Below are positions 37,849-45,206 of a DNA stretch of 64,000 bases, piece after piece. The stretch spans positions 2,170,001 to 2,234,000 of the forward strand of contig NZ_CP113975.1 of NCBI RefSeq assembly GCF_026870155.1, read 5' to 3'. Both the position numbers and the translations under genes were made by a program. The DNA is from Flavobacterium marginilacus (GTDB taxonomy: Bacteria; Bacteroidota; Bacteroidia; Flavobacteriales; Flavobacteriaceae). Positions within the stretch are counted from its first letter, which is position 1; every line of letters starts with the position of its first letter. The notes under the pieces were generated by a model, which had not been told where the DNA came from, searched no databases, and worked only from the letters and a program-made list of their open reading frames with translations.

Positions 37849-38616
37849 ATGAACACAAAACACAAAACAGTATTTATCGCCTTTTCTTCTCAAAAAGGCG
37901 GTGTTGGCAAAAGCACCTTTACAACGCTTGTTGCAAGTACGATGCACTATCGGTTAGGCTACAACGTAGCCGTATTTGATGCGGATTTTCCACAGCACAG
38001 TCTTATGAAAATGAAGACAAGGGATTTGGCTATGGTAATGGAAAATGAGGCTTTGAAAAAGCTGGCGTACAAACAATTTACTACCATCAACAAAAAAGCC
38101 TACCCGATTATCCAGTGCAAGGCTGATAGCGTATTGGAAGAGGGTCACGAATTTGTAAACGCTTCTGCCGTTCCGGTTGACATTGTATTCTTTGACCTAC
38201 CAGGAACCGTAAACACGCCCGGCATTCTGAAAGCATTAGCAGGAATGCACCACATTTTTACACCTATTATGGCAGATCGTGTGGTAATGGAAAGTACGCT
38301 CATCTTCACACAGCTTTTGCAGGACGTGATTATGAAAAAAGGAGAAACTTTCATAGAAACTATTAACTTGTTTTGGAACCAAGTTGATGGTAGGGAAAGC
38401 ACGCCCTTATATAGAGTGTATAACCAACTTATTAAGCAGTTAGGGTTAAGTCTGATGCAAAGCCAAATCAAAAGCAGTACCCGTTTTCGTAAAGAAAGCG
38501 AAGTGGATAGCAAAACCGTTTTCCGTTCTACCGTGATGCCTCCCGATGAACGTTTGATGAAAGCCTGTCAGTTAGACCTGTTCATAGACGAATTTTTGAA
38601 AATCATTCAATTATAG
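37849..38616 (+). CDS. traA: ParA-family ATPase of the ICE (TraA)
   Basis: 255 residues with the deviant Walker A FSSQKGGVGKSTFTTL near residues 11-26 and IVFFDLPGTVN near 112. A partition-type ATPase that in CTnDOT-like elements opens the tra region. It is followed at 4-bp spacings by the DUF3408 and TraD genes in one operon, controlled by the unusual upstream region. Confidence 0.88.
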   Translation: MNTKHKTVFIAFSSQKGGVGKSTFTTLVASTMHYRLGYNVAVFDADFPQHSLMKMKTRDLAMVMENEALKKLAYKQFTTINKKAYPIIQCKADSVLEEGHEFVNASAVPVDIVFFDLPGTVNTPGILKALAGMHHIFTPIMADRVVMESTLIFTQLLQDVIMKKGETFIETINLFWNQVDGRESTPLYRVYNQLIKQLGLSLMQSQIKSSTRFRKESEVDSKTVFRSTVMPPDERLMKACQLDLFIDEFLKIIQL

Positions 38617-38620
38617 CCCT

Positions 38621-39061
38621 ATGGAGAAAGACAATAAAAGAAAAGCCACGCCTGATATTAACGAGGAACTAATGATGAACCTTATGGTGGACGGCATTAA
38701 AAAGGACGGATTACAGCTTCCGCCTGAACCGCCGATCGAAGCACTCGAAAAAGAAGAGATTAAGCTTAAAGAAGTAACACAGGTGAAACCTGCGGGTAAA
38801 GAAAAAGTCAGAACTAAAAAGACAAGTGAAGCAGATTATGAAAGTATCTTTTTCAGAAGACCCGATACCAATGCCCGTGACGGGAAAACAGTTTATATCC
38901 GACCAGATTTTCACGAAAAACTGTCACGGATTGTCCAAGTAATAGGCGAAGACAAAATAACTATTTATGCCTATTTAGACAATTTGCTGGATTACCATTT
39001 TCAGGAATTTGGCGACCAGATTACCAAGAGTTTTAATGATAAATACAAACCCATTTTATAA
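38621..39061 (+). CDS. traB: DUF3408 conjugation protein (TraB-type)
   Basis: 146 residues. Acidic N-terminus, basic middle (KEKVRTKKTSEADYESIFFRRP), then a C-terminal ribbon-helix-helix-like domain (KTVYIRPDFHEKLSRIVQVIGEDKITIYAYLDNLLDYHF) typical of DUF3408. It is probably the DNA-binding partner of the ParA-like ATPase. Confidence 0.82.
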   Translation: MEKDNKRKATPDINEELMMNLMVDGIKKDGLQLPPEPPIEALEKEEIKLKEVTQVKPAGKEKVRTKKTSEADYESIFFRRPDTNARDGKTVYIRPDFHEKLSRIVQVIGEDKITIYAYLDNLLDYHFQEFGDQITKSFNDKYKPIL

Positions 39062-39064
39062 ACT

Positions 39065-39700
39065 ATGGAAACAGTAATTGTGATATGTCTGCTGATAATA
39101 ATTGTCCTGCTTTTGCAGGACAAGATTATCATTAAAAAAAGGTCAGAGCAAAAGCCGATGCAGGAAAAAGTTAATCCAAATCTGCCCGATATTATGGGTC
39201 AGCCTAAGCCTGTAAGAAGACTTTACGTGCCAAACACTGCCAATGAGAGCCAAATTGAGGAACCGGAGATTAACCCTGATAATTTAGACATTGAATACGA
39301 CGAAAATGAAAACGCAGGTATTCAAATTCCGCAGTCAGCGCTGGACGAAGTTTTCAGTAATATGCCTGATTTGGAGGAAGAGGAAGAAGAATGGAACAGG
39401 TACGGAATATCCGGTGGCGATAACAGTCTTGCCCAAGGGGTTACCTACGAGGAATTAAGCTCTGTAGGGCAGTTGCTCCAAAAGGGAAATTTGGAACAAT
39501 CCCAAAAAGAAACAGCCATAGCAATAGTTCAAAAATTACAGGGAACCGAATTATTCAGCCTACTGGAAAATTCTATAGAGAATGCTTCCCGTAAAATAGC
39601 CGAGCTATTGGACAGTAGCCTTTCTTCTGATACGGATGCTGGTTCTTCCACTTTGCGGAAAAATGATTTGGAAGATTTTGATATTGGGGAGTTTGTCTGA
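39065..39700 (+). CDS. traD: conjugal transfer protein TraD
   Basis: 211 residues. One N-terminal membrane helix (METVIVICLLIIIVLLLQDK) followed by a long acidic soluble part (DLEEEEEEW) and a helical C-terminus ending DLEDFDIGEFV. Recognised as the TraD-type protein found between the DUF3408 gene and traE in flavobacterial ICEs. The last ~160 bp are repeated, at about 90 percent identity, at 40661-40820. A GTGCCAAACACTGCC stretch with three phased units (39228-39251) lies within the gene. Confidence 0.75.
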   Translation: METVIVICLLIIIVLLLQDKIIIKKRSEQKPMQEKVNPNLPDIMGQPKPVRRLYVPNTANESQIEEPEINPDNLDIEYDENENAGIQIPQSALDEVFSNMPDLEEEEEEWNRYGISGGDNSLAQGVTYEELSSVGQLLQKGNLEQSQKETAIAIVQKLQGTELFSLLENSIENASRKIAELLDSSLSSDTDAGSSTLRKNDLEDFDIGEFV

Positions 39701-40820
39701 AAAGACGACTTCCCTTTGTTCTTTAAAAATAGAATATTATGGAACGAGAATTACCGACAGTGAACATCGAAGGAACGGATTTTTTTGTAGATGTTATAAA
39801 AAATGAATTAAAGGAAAAAGGCAACCCTCAAAATAGGATGAGCATTAAAAAGATGCTGTATGTTGGTGATGGTTACCGTTTTCAGTATGATATGACAATC
39901 AATAATTTTCTTCCTTTTGGAGTATCAATGGCTCTGGGCAATAACAACCATTCAAAGGAAATAAAAATCCCCAATCTTGTAGAGCTCGATCCTATAGGTA
40001 TGGCAAAAAAGTACAATCTAACAATAGAAGAAATTTCGGGAAAGACAGATTTTGAATTGACGATAAAACCGGGAAGTCCGATTGATTTGCGATGGAACAA
40101 AAAAATATTGCCAACATTGGATATTGCTGGACACACCTTTTATGTTGATTTAGTGATGGACAAGCTTCGACCAAAAGATGACTTTAGGTCCAAAGGAATA
40201 GATTTATCTGAAATAAGGGAGTATTATGATCGTTATTACCAGACATATATTATTCCTTATAATCCAAAAACGCGTGAATTTCAGGAAGTGGGTATTCGTA
40301 CCATTACCGAACTGCCCAAGGAAATCATAGTGATAAAATTTCCGCATCTTAGTGAATTGGATAATGTTGGCTGGAACATAAAATATGGTTTTGGGCCCGG
40401 ACACCTTATAAAAGAAGATACTCTTCAATTACACTTTAAAGCGAGAACACTACCATGGAAGGAAACCAACATTCCAAAAAATATTAAGTTAAACCTTGAA
40501 GAACAAAAATTGGAACAAAAAGAGAAAATAGAAGCCAAGAAATTATCAGATATATTCCCTGAACAAAAAAATGGTAGAAAAATGTAAAATTTTCTATATA
40601 AAAGAAGCGTCAGAGCCAAAAGTTCTGGCATTTTTTTATGCCCAATTTTTGCTCAGAAAATACAGGGAACCGAATTATTCAGCCTATTGAAAAATTCCAT
40701 AGAAAGTGCGTCCCATAAAATAGTCGAACTGTTGGACGGGAGCCTTTCTTCTGAAACGGATGCTGGTTCTTCCACTTTGCGGAAAAATGATTTGGAGGAT
40801 TTTGATATTGGGGGTTTGTG
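39537..40820. repeat. direct repeat of the traD 3' end flanking a cargo gene
   Basis: 39537-39697 and 40661-40820 align over ~160 bp with about 15 differences plus a 1-bp gap; homology of the second copy extends weakly left to ~40650. The second copy carries only the end of traD and runs past the stop because of the gap. The gene at 39739-40587 lies between the copies. Confidence 0.85.
39739..40587 (+). CDS. unknown protein with two repeated ~120-residue domains
   Basis: 282 residues, unrecognised. Residues ~5-120 and ~125-245 are repeats: LPTVNIEGTDFFVDVIKNELK against LPTLDIAGHTFYVDLVMDKLR, and IPNLVELDPIGMAKKYN against FPHLSELDNVGWNIKYG, with PGSPIDLRW against ARTLPWKE. The tail is a charged helix (LEEQKLEQKEKIEAKKLSD). 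It begins 38 bp after traD and is the first cargo gene of the traD-traE island. The function is unknown and no catalytic motif is visible. Confidence 0.7.
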   Translation: MERELPTVNIEGTDFFVDVIKNELKEKGNPQNRMSIKKMLYVGDGYRFQYDMTINNFLPFGVSMALGNNNHSKEIKIPNLVELDPIGMAKKYNLTIEEISGKTDFELTIKPGSPIDLRWNKKILPTLDIAGHTFYVDLVMDKLRPKDDFRSKGIDLSEIREYYDRYYQTYIIPYNPKTREFQEVGIRTITELPKEIIVIKFPHLSELDNVGWNIKYGFGPGHLIKEDTLQLHFKARTLPWKETNIPKNIKLNLEEQKLEQKEKIEAKKLSDIFPEQKNGRKM

Positions 40821-40906
40821 TGAGCAAGCATCTTTTTGCAACTTGGGTTGTTGTTATAGAATTAAAAAAGTGATGTTTATGAAGAGATTTGGAAAGACAA
40901 AATCAA
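40588..40906. other. traD: traD fragment and terminator-like sequence
   Basis: After the 282-codon gene comes a short GCCA/TGGC hairpin with seven Ts (near 40614-40637), then the partial second copy of traD (40650-40820), which encodes FSLLKNSIESASHKIVELL through DLEDFDIG in frame but without a start. The rest to the ImmA stop is unremarkable. Confidence 0.6.
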
Positions 40907-41821
40907 CTATTGTAAAACTGTTTTAGTTTTTGCTCTATTTTTTTCCCCTTTCGGAAAAATAAATACAAAGCTATTATATGTATTATTAAAAAAATGATAA
41001 CTTGCTTTTAGTTGTTCTCCATTTTTTGTCATCAAAGAAATTGTTCCATTTTCAAGAAATTTTTTTTTGAATTTGAAATCTTGAACGAATGCCCATTTAA
41101 AACCAAATTCATCAGGAAGTGTTAATTCCCCAAACTCCTGTAGAAAAAATTTTGAATAAAACAAATCTCTTGTAGTCAATATATTTGTGAATCCATTTTC
41201 ATTTACAGGATGATTCAATACAAGTAAAGCACATTTGTTTTTAGATTGCAATACATAATTTCTAAAGGTAGAATGTACAGATGCACCAAATTTTTTTCTT
41301 AAAGCAATGACTGAACCTAATCCCAAATTTAACTTTTCACATTCTTCTAGAAACCTTTCATGTTGAAATAATGTGATAGAAGCAAAATAGTTAGCTTCAG
41401 CTTCAAATTGCTCATCATACTCTTCACTTAAAGTTTCGTCATTATCTAAAGCCAAGATAATTTCATCTTGCCATGATAAGACTCCATGTCCAATTTCATG
41501 TAATTTGACAAAATTCTTTTTTCCAATATTTTTATCAAGATTCGCATCTATGTATATGATTTTCTCTTCTCTGTAAAAAAAACCTTTTATTTTTGATAGA
41601 GCATGTACTAGAGCCTTTTTTGAAGGATCTATTAGTTTTTCTTTGAAGGAGTCAAAAAAAGAATTATCGATGTTTTGCAAGTCAATTTTGTTATCAACTG
41701 CAAAATTAGAGTATGATAAAATCTTATCTACGGGTGTAGGGAAAATATCAAAAGATTTACTTTCTTTTAGAATGTTATACGATACCTTTTCAATTTCTTT
41801 TCGAGTAAAATCATCTATCAT
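40907..41821 (-). CDS. ImmA/IrrE-family metallopeptidase
   Basis: 304 residues. The zinc motif KLHEIGHGVL gives HEIGH at about residues 108-112, followed by an acidic EEYDEQFEAEANYFAS segment providing the third ligand, as in ImmA/IrrE peptidases. The C-terminal ~110 residues (LLVLNHPVNENGFTNILTTRDLFYSKF to the end) are a further domain. Such peptidases cleave a cognate XRE repressor. Its ATG overlaps the stop of the XRE gene by 4 bp, so they form a repressor/peptidase switch next to the ubiquitin-like operon. Confidence 0.88.
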   Translation of the reverse strand: MIDDFTRKEIEKVSYNILKESKSFDIFPTPVDKILSYSNFAVDNKIDLQNIDNSFFDSFKEKLIDPSKKALVHALSKIKGFFYREEKIIYIDANLDKNIGKKNFVKLHEIGHGVLSWQDEIILALDNDETLSEEYDEQFEAEANYFASITLFQHERFLEECEKLNLGLGSVIALRKKFGASVHSTFRNYVLQSKNKCALLVLNHPVNENGFTNILTTRDLFYSKFFLQEFGELTLPDEFGFKWAFVQDFKFKKKFLENGTISLMTKNGEQLKASYHFFNNTYNSFVFIFPKGEKNRAKTKTVLQ

Positions 41822-42171
41822 AATTCCCTTTTTCGTGATTTAATAAATTCTAAATATTTCAATATATCATTTCTTTCATCTTCTGTTAAATCTTCCGCTC
41901 GAAAAGCTATTTTTTGGGCAAAGTTTAAGTTAATTTCTTCTTGTTGAGCTTCTTTCTTATCTATCATTTTAGCATTTGAAAGAAGTGTTTTTAATGAGAC
42001 TTTATATAGAGATGACAGTTTTGATAAGATATGTACAGATGGATTTTTAATTTTGTCATTTTCTAATTGGCTAAGATAGGCATTAGAAATATCGGTCATT
42101 TCTTCTACTTGTCTCAATGTCAGTCCTACATTTTTCCTTGCATCTTTTAAAGTTGATCCTAGTGAGCTCAT
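41818..42171 (-). CDS. XRE-family repressor
   Basis: 117 residues from ATG 42171 (MSSLGSTLKDARKNVGLTLRQVEEM); the TTG at 42192 is not favoured. A Cro/C1 helix-turn-helix covers ~residues 5-60 (LTLRQVEEMTDISNAYLSQLENDKIKNPSVHILSKLSSLY); the rest is a short helical tail ending in FIKSRKREL. Divergent from the DUF2188-ubiquitin-like operon. The shared GCTTGATATATT motif at both promoters suggests it represses both. Confidence 0.88.
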   Translation of the reverse strand: MSSLGSTLKDARKNVGLTLRQVEEMTDISNAYLSQLENDKIKNPSVHILSKLSSLYKVSLKTLLSNAKMIDKKEAQQEEINLNFAQKIAFRAEDLTEDERNDILKYLEFIKSRKREL

Positions 42172-42189
42172 CTTTTCATCTTTTTTATA

Positions 42190-42289
42190 CAAAGATATAA
42201 TAAATGCTTAATATATCAAGCGTAATTTTAATTAAAATCTAAATATATAAAAAATATTTGCTTGATATATTTAGATTTTTATATATTTG
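42190..42289. promoter_or_regulatory. divergent promoter pair with a shared operator motif
   Basis: Plus strand: TTTG (42257-42260), 21-bp spacer, TATATTTG (42282-42289) for the DUF2188 operon. Minus strand: TTG within GCTTGATATATT, 19-bp spacer, TATCTTTG (complement of 42190-42197) for the XRE-ImmA pair. The 12-mer GCTTGATATATT occurs at 42260-42271 on the plus strand and at 42221-42210 on the minus strand, in both cases at the -33 region. The first is nearly self-palindromic (GCTTAATATATCAAGC); the second is the arm of a larger repeat AATCTAAATATAT with ATATATTTAGATT. Confidence 0.72.
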
Positions 42290-42320
42290 CAATATTAATT
42301 TAAACTATAAAAATAGAATT

Positions 42321-42566
42321 ATGGCAAATTATCATGTAACACAAAAGAAAGGACAAGAAGGATGGAATGTTCAAAAAGAAAGTGGCAAGAAAGCTTCAGC
42401 CATTGTAAGTACACAAAAGCAAGCGGAACAACTTGCAAAACAGTTTTCAGCAAACAATGGTGGTGGTGAAGTAAGAATACATCGTCCGAATGGTGGACCG
42501 ATTAGGGACAGTGATACCGTCAAGCCTGGAAATGATCCAAAATCAATGAAAGACACAAAATTTTAA
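42321..42566 (+). CDS. DUF2188 domain protein
   Basis: 81 residues from ATG 42321 (MANYHVTQKKGQEGWNVQKESG), which fits the family start better than the upstream frame. Matches DUF2188: GWNVQKESGKKASAIVSTQKQAEQLAKQF and GGEVRIHRPNGGPIRDSDT. Small alpha/beta protein of unknown biochemical role. First gene downstream of the operator-bearing promoter; the Ubl gene follows after 314 bp. Possibly an associated but separable unit. Confidence 0.8.
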   Translation: MANYHVTQKKGQEGWNVQKESGKKASAIVSTQKQAEQLAKQFSANNGGGEVRIHRPNGGPIRDSDTVKPGNDPKSMKDTKF

Positions 42567-42880
42567 TGAGAAGAAAGCGATTAAGAAAAAAAAACCAGGC
42601 AAAAATCACCTGGCTTAATTCATAAAGGAAACAAAAGCCCTTGCAAGGCTCTTGGTAATAATGTTTTTTGCACTTCAAAACTACCTCCTTTATTTGAAAT
42701 AAGCAAGCTTTTGATGATTTTGAACCTACGAACCTAATGATTGAGGAGTAGGGGCTAGGTATTAATTTTATAAAATTTCAATTGCACAAAAGATAAAACT
42801 ATTCTAGGGCAAGCCCTACCATTGCTGAAATGATAGGCAATGGACAATTTTTATAAATCAATATTAAAATTATTTAGAAG
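42567..42880. other. structured leader between DUF2188 and the ubiquitin-like gene
   Basis: No gene. It holds several hairpins: CCAGG-N9-CCTGG near 42593-42613, an AGCCCTTGCAAGGCT near-palindrome near 42638, AGGGC-AA-GCCCT near 42806, and CCATTGC-N11-GCAATGG just after it. Read-through, attenuation or a small RNA are all possible. Confidence 0.5.
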
Positions 42881-43582
42881 ATGAATTCAAATAATAATCA
42901 AGGGGCACCATACTCCCCTAATTCAAAAGTACCCTTAAAGTTTGTAATAGAAGGTAAAGGATATGAAGCCTTTGATCAGTACAAAACAGGGGCTGAACTA
43001 AAGCAGCTTTCAGGAATACCTTTAGATACCGAGTTGTTTTTGTCAATCAGTAAGCCATATCAGGATGAGCTTATTGAAAATGAGAAACAAGTTAATCTGG
43101 CTCGACCTGAAACAGAGTATTTCTTTGTGAAGAAAAAGCTTCAGTTCTTTATTAATGACAAGCCATTTACTTGGTATAAACAATATATTCGAGGTATTCA
43201 AATCAGAGAACTCGGCAGTATTCCTGTTGAAGATGATATCTTTCTTGACATTAAACAAGATTGGCAAGATGATCAAATATTAGATGAAGAAGTTGTTGAC
43301 TTAGCTCGTCCAGGTAAAGAGAAATTTTTCTCTAAACCAAGACCAATGGAAGTAACAATAATTGTAAACGCTCGTCCGCATATATGGAAAGAAGTAAATA
43401 TTTCTTTTGAACAATTAGTTGTGTTGGCTTTCGGAGCATATGACAATAATCCAAATAAGGGTTATACAGTTACTTACAGTAGAGGTTGGGAACCTAAACC
43501 AGAAGGCACTATGGTGAAAGCTTCAAGTGTTCTTGTCAAAAATAAAATGATTTTCGATGTCACAGCAACTGATAAATCATAG
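42881..43582 (+). CDS. multi-ubiquitin-like protein (three beta-grasp domains)
   Basis: 233 residues. Three successive ubiquitin-like domains: ~16-85 (VPLKFVIEGKGYEAFDQYKTGAELKQL), ~86-153 (LQFFINDKPFTWYKQYIRGIQIREL) and ~155-233 ([39 protein letters not shown]). The first two are close repeats ending VNLARP/VDLARP; the third is the conserved C-terminal form of Multiubiquitin proteins. It ends in ATDKS without a terminal Gly-Gly. Next to an E1-like protein, it should be the substrate activated by that enzyme; what it is attached to is unknown. The final 26 bp overlap the next gene. Confidence 0.87.
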   Translation: MNSNNNQGAPYSPNSKVPLKFVIEGKGYEAFDQYKTGAELKQLSGIPLDTELFLSISKPYQDELIENEKQVNLARPETEYFFVKKKLQFFINDKPFTWYKQYIRGIQIRELGSIPVEDDIFLDIKQDWQDDQILDEEVVDLARPGKEKFFSKPRPMEVTIIVNARPHIWKEVNISFEQLVVLAFGAYDNNPNKGYTVTYSRGWEPKPEGTMVKASSVLVKNKMIFDVTATDKS

Positions 43583-44735
43583 TCCTGACCTTAAACGTCT
43601 AAGAGACGAAGGTTATGAGATCGAGGTTATTGGTGGATATTTACTTATCCACCATATACCTTTTGTTGATCTAAATAGACAAATCCAGTATGGAGTATTG
43701 GTAAGTACGCTTATGTTATGCAACAATCACCGAACGGGAATGCCGGATAACCATGTTATTCATTTTATAGGGGAGAATCCCTGTGAAATTGACGGTACAG
43801 TTATAACAGCTATTCAACATAGTAACACTACTTCTGTGTTGAATCATCTGATTACAGTAAACAGGTCTTTTTCAAATAAGCCTGTTGCTGGATATCCAAA
43901 CTACTATGAAAAAGTCAAGAGGTATGCAGACATCATTTCCGCTCCTGCGAAATATATGAATCCATTGGTTACTGAAAAGACTTTTAAAGTTATAGCGGAC
44001 AGTTGCAATGAAACGGTATTTCAATACATTGATACTAATTCGAGTCGCGCAAACATCGAATCGATTAATGCAAAGTTAGAACGACAGAAAATAGCAATTA
44101 TTGGGTTGGGAGGCACTGGAGCTTATATTTTGGATATGGTGGCTAAAAACCCAGTAAAAGAAATCCACCTTTACGACGGCGATAGTTTTGACCAACATAA
44201 CGCCTTTCGTTCTCCTGGTGCAGCATCAATAAATGATCTGATTGAAAATCCGAAAAAGGTAGCCTATTTTCAAAAACTATATTTAAACATGCACAAGTAT
44301 ATCCATGTCCATGACTACTATGTGAAGAAAGAAAACTTACAAGAGTTGAATCAAATGGATTATGTATTTGTATGTGTTGACAGGAATGCCGCAAGGAAAA
44401 TGATAACGGATTATTTAGTGAGTGCAGGAGTTGCTTTTTCCGATGTAGGTTTAGGGATTAATGTTGTTGAAGGCAAGCTTACAGGCGCTGTAAGGGTTAC
44501 TTCCGCGACTCGTGACAAAAACGACCATCTACCTCTCCGTATTTTTTCGGACGATTCTGATAATAATGAATACGCCACCAATATTCAGATTGCTGAATTG
44601 AATGCATTGAATGCTATTTTTGCTATTATAAAATGGAAGAAGATATCCGGAATTTATGTTGATTTGGAAAATGAGTATCATTGCTCATATTCTATTGGAG
44701 TATCTAAAATTTTTAATGAAGATGCTACAGCATAA
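43557..44735 (+). CDS. E1-like ThiF protein with a DUF6791-like N-terminal domain
   Basis: 392 residues. Residues ~1-170 match the domain that precedes ThiF in multi-ubiquitin operons (DUF6791-like; [34 protein letters not shown]); C55 and C76 are candidate thiol sites. Residues ~178-300 are the adenylation domain with the nucleotide loop [38 protein letters not shown] and the [13 protein letters not shown] strand. After that only one Cys remains (about 376), so no canonical E1 catalytic loop Cys can be pointed out. It should adenylate the Ubl tail. ATG 43557 lies inside the preceding gene, implying coupled translation. Confidence 0.85.
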   Translation: MSQQLINHSPDLKRLRDEGYEIEVIGGYLLIHHIPFVDLNRQIQYGVLVSTLMLCNNHRTGMPDNHVIHFIGENPCEIDGTVITAIQHSNTTSVLNHLITVNRSFSNKPVAGYPNYYEKVKRYADIISAPAKYMNPLVTEKTFKVIADSCNETVFQYIDTNSSRANIESINAKLERQKIAIIGLGGTGAYILDMVAKNPVKEIHLYDGDSFDQHNAFRSPGAASINDLIENPKKVAYFQKLYLNMHKYIHVHDYYVKKENLQELNQMDYVFVCVDRNAARKMITDYLVSAGVAFSDVGLGINVVEGKLTGAVRVTSATRDKNDHLPLRIFSDDSDNNEYATNIQIAELNALNAIFAIIKWKKISGIYVDLENEYHCSYSIGVSKIFNEDATA

Positions 44736-45138
44736 ATTCGTTGAGTTCATTCCTGAGAAGGTTGAAAAAGGTGTTTTGTACATCTCAATCGAATACTGTA
44801 CTGCAATACATAAATGTGTATGTGGATGCGGTAACGAAGTGGTTACTCCATTATCTCCGACAGATTGGAAATTGACTTTTAATGGTAAAGAAGTTACGCT
44901 CTATCCTTCTATAGGTAATTGGAATTTTGAATGTCAGTCCCATTACTGGATAAGGAACAATAAAATTGAGTTTGCTAGTCGTTGGACAGAAAGGGAAATT
45001 CTTTTGGGTAGAGAAAATAATCTGGAACGTAAGTTAGATTATTTTGAAGTTCCAAATATTCCAAAAGAAGAACTGGTCATACAGAAAAGTTTAAAAACTA
45101 CTATTTGGCAGAAGTTGTCCAAACTTTTCTTATTGTAG
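44722..45138 (+). CDS. DUF6527 protein with a CxCGCG putative zinc site
   Basis: 138 residues from ATG 44722, which overlaps the end of the E1-like gene by 14 bp; the longer frame to 44656 is a shadow of it. Cys26, His30, C32, C34 and C36 ([12 protein letters not shown]) and CQSHYWI with a preceding PLSPTDWKL and LYPSIGNW define DUF6527, which is repeatedly found with multi-ubiquitin/E1 genes. The cysteine cluster plausibly binds zinc and may contribute a ligase- or hydrolase-like step; the actual activity is unproven. Last gene before the terminator at 45160. Confidence 0.85.
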   Translation: MLQHKFVEFIPEKVEKGVLYISIEYCTAIHKCVCGCGNEVVTPLSPTDWKLTFNGKEVTLYPSIGNWNFECQSHYWIRNNKIEFASRWTEREILLGRENNLERKLDYFEVPNIPKEELVIQKSLKTTIWQKLSKLFLL

Positions 45139-45159
45139 AATTTTGATTTTTATCTCTAT

Positions 45160-45191
45160 AAAGCCGGAGGTAATCCTTCGGCTTTATTTTT
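45160..45191. terminator. bidirectional terminator between DUF6527 and DUF3800 genes
   Basis: AAAGCCGGAGG (45160-45170) pairs with CCTTCGGCTTT (45175-45185) with one G-T wobble, followed by ATTTTT on the plus strand and A-rich sequence upstream for the other strand. Confidence 0.85.
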
Positions 45192-45206
45192 ATATTGTCT
45201 GTAAGA

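Noticed and set aside
40687..40926. Open frame of the second traD copy read as a gene
   Set aside because: It is the end of a duplicated traD without an authentic start, and it overlaps the ImmA stop.
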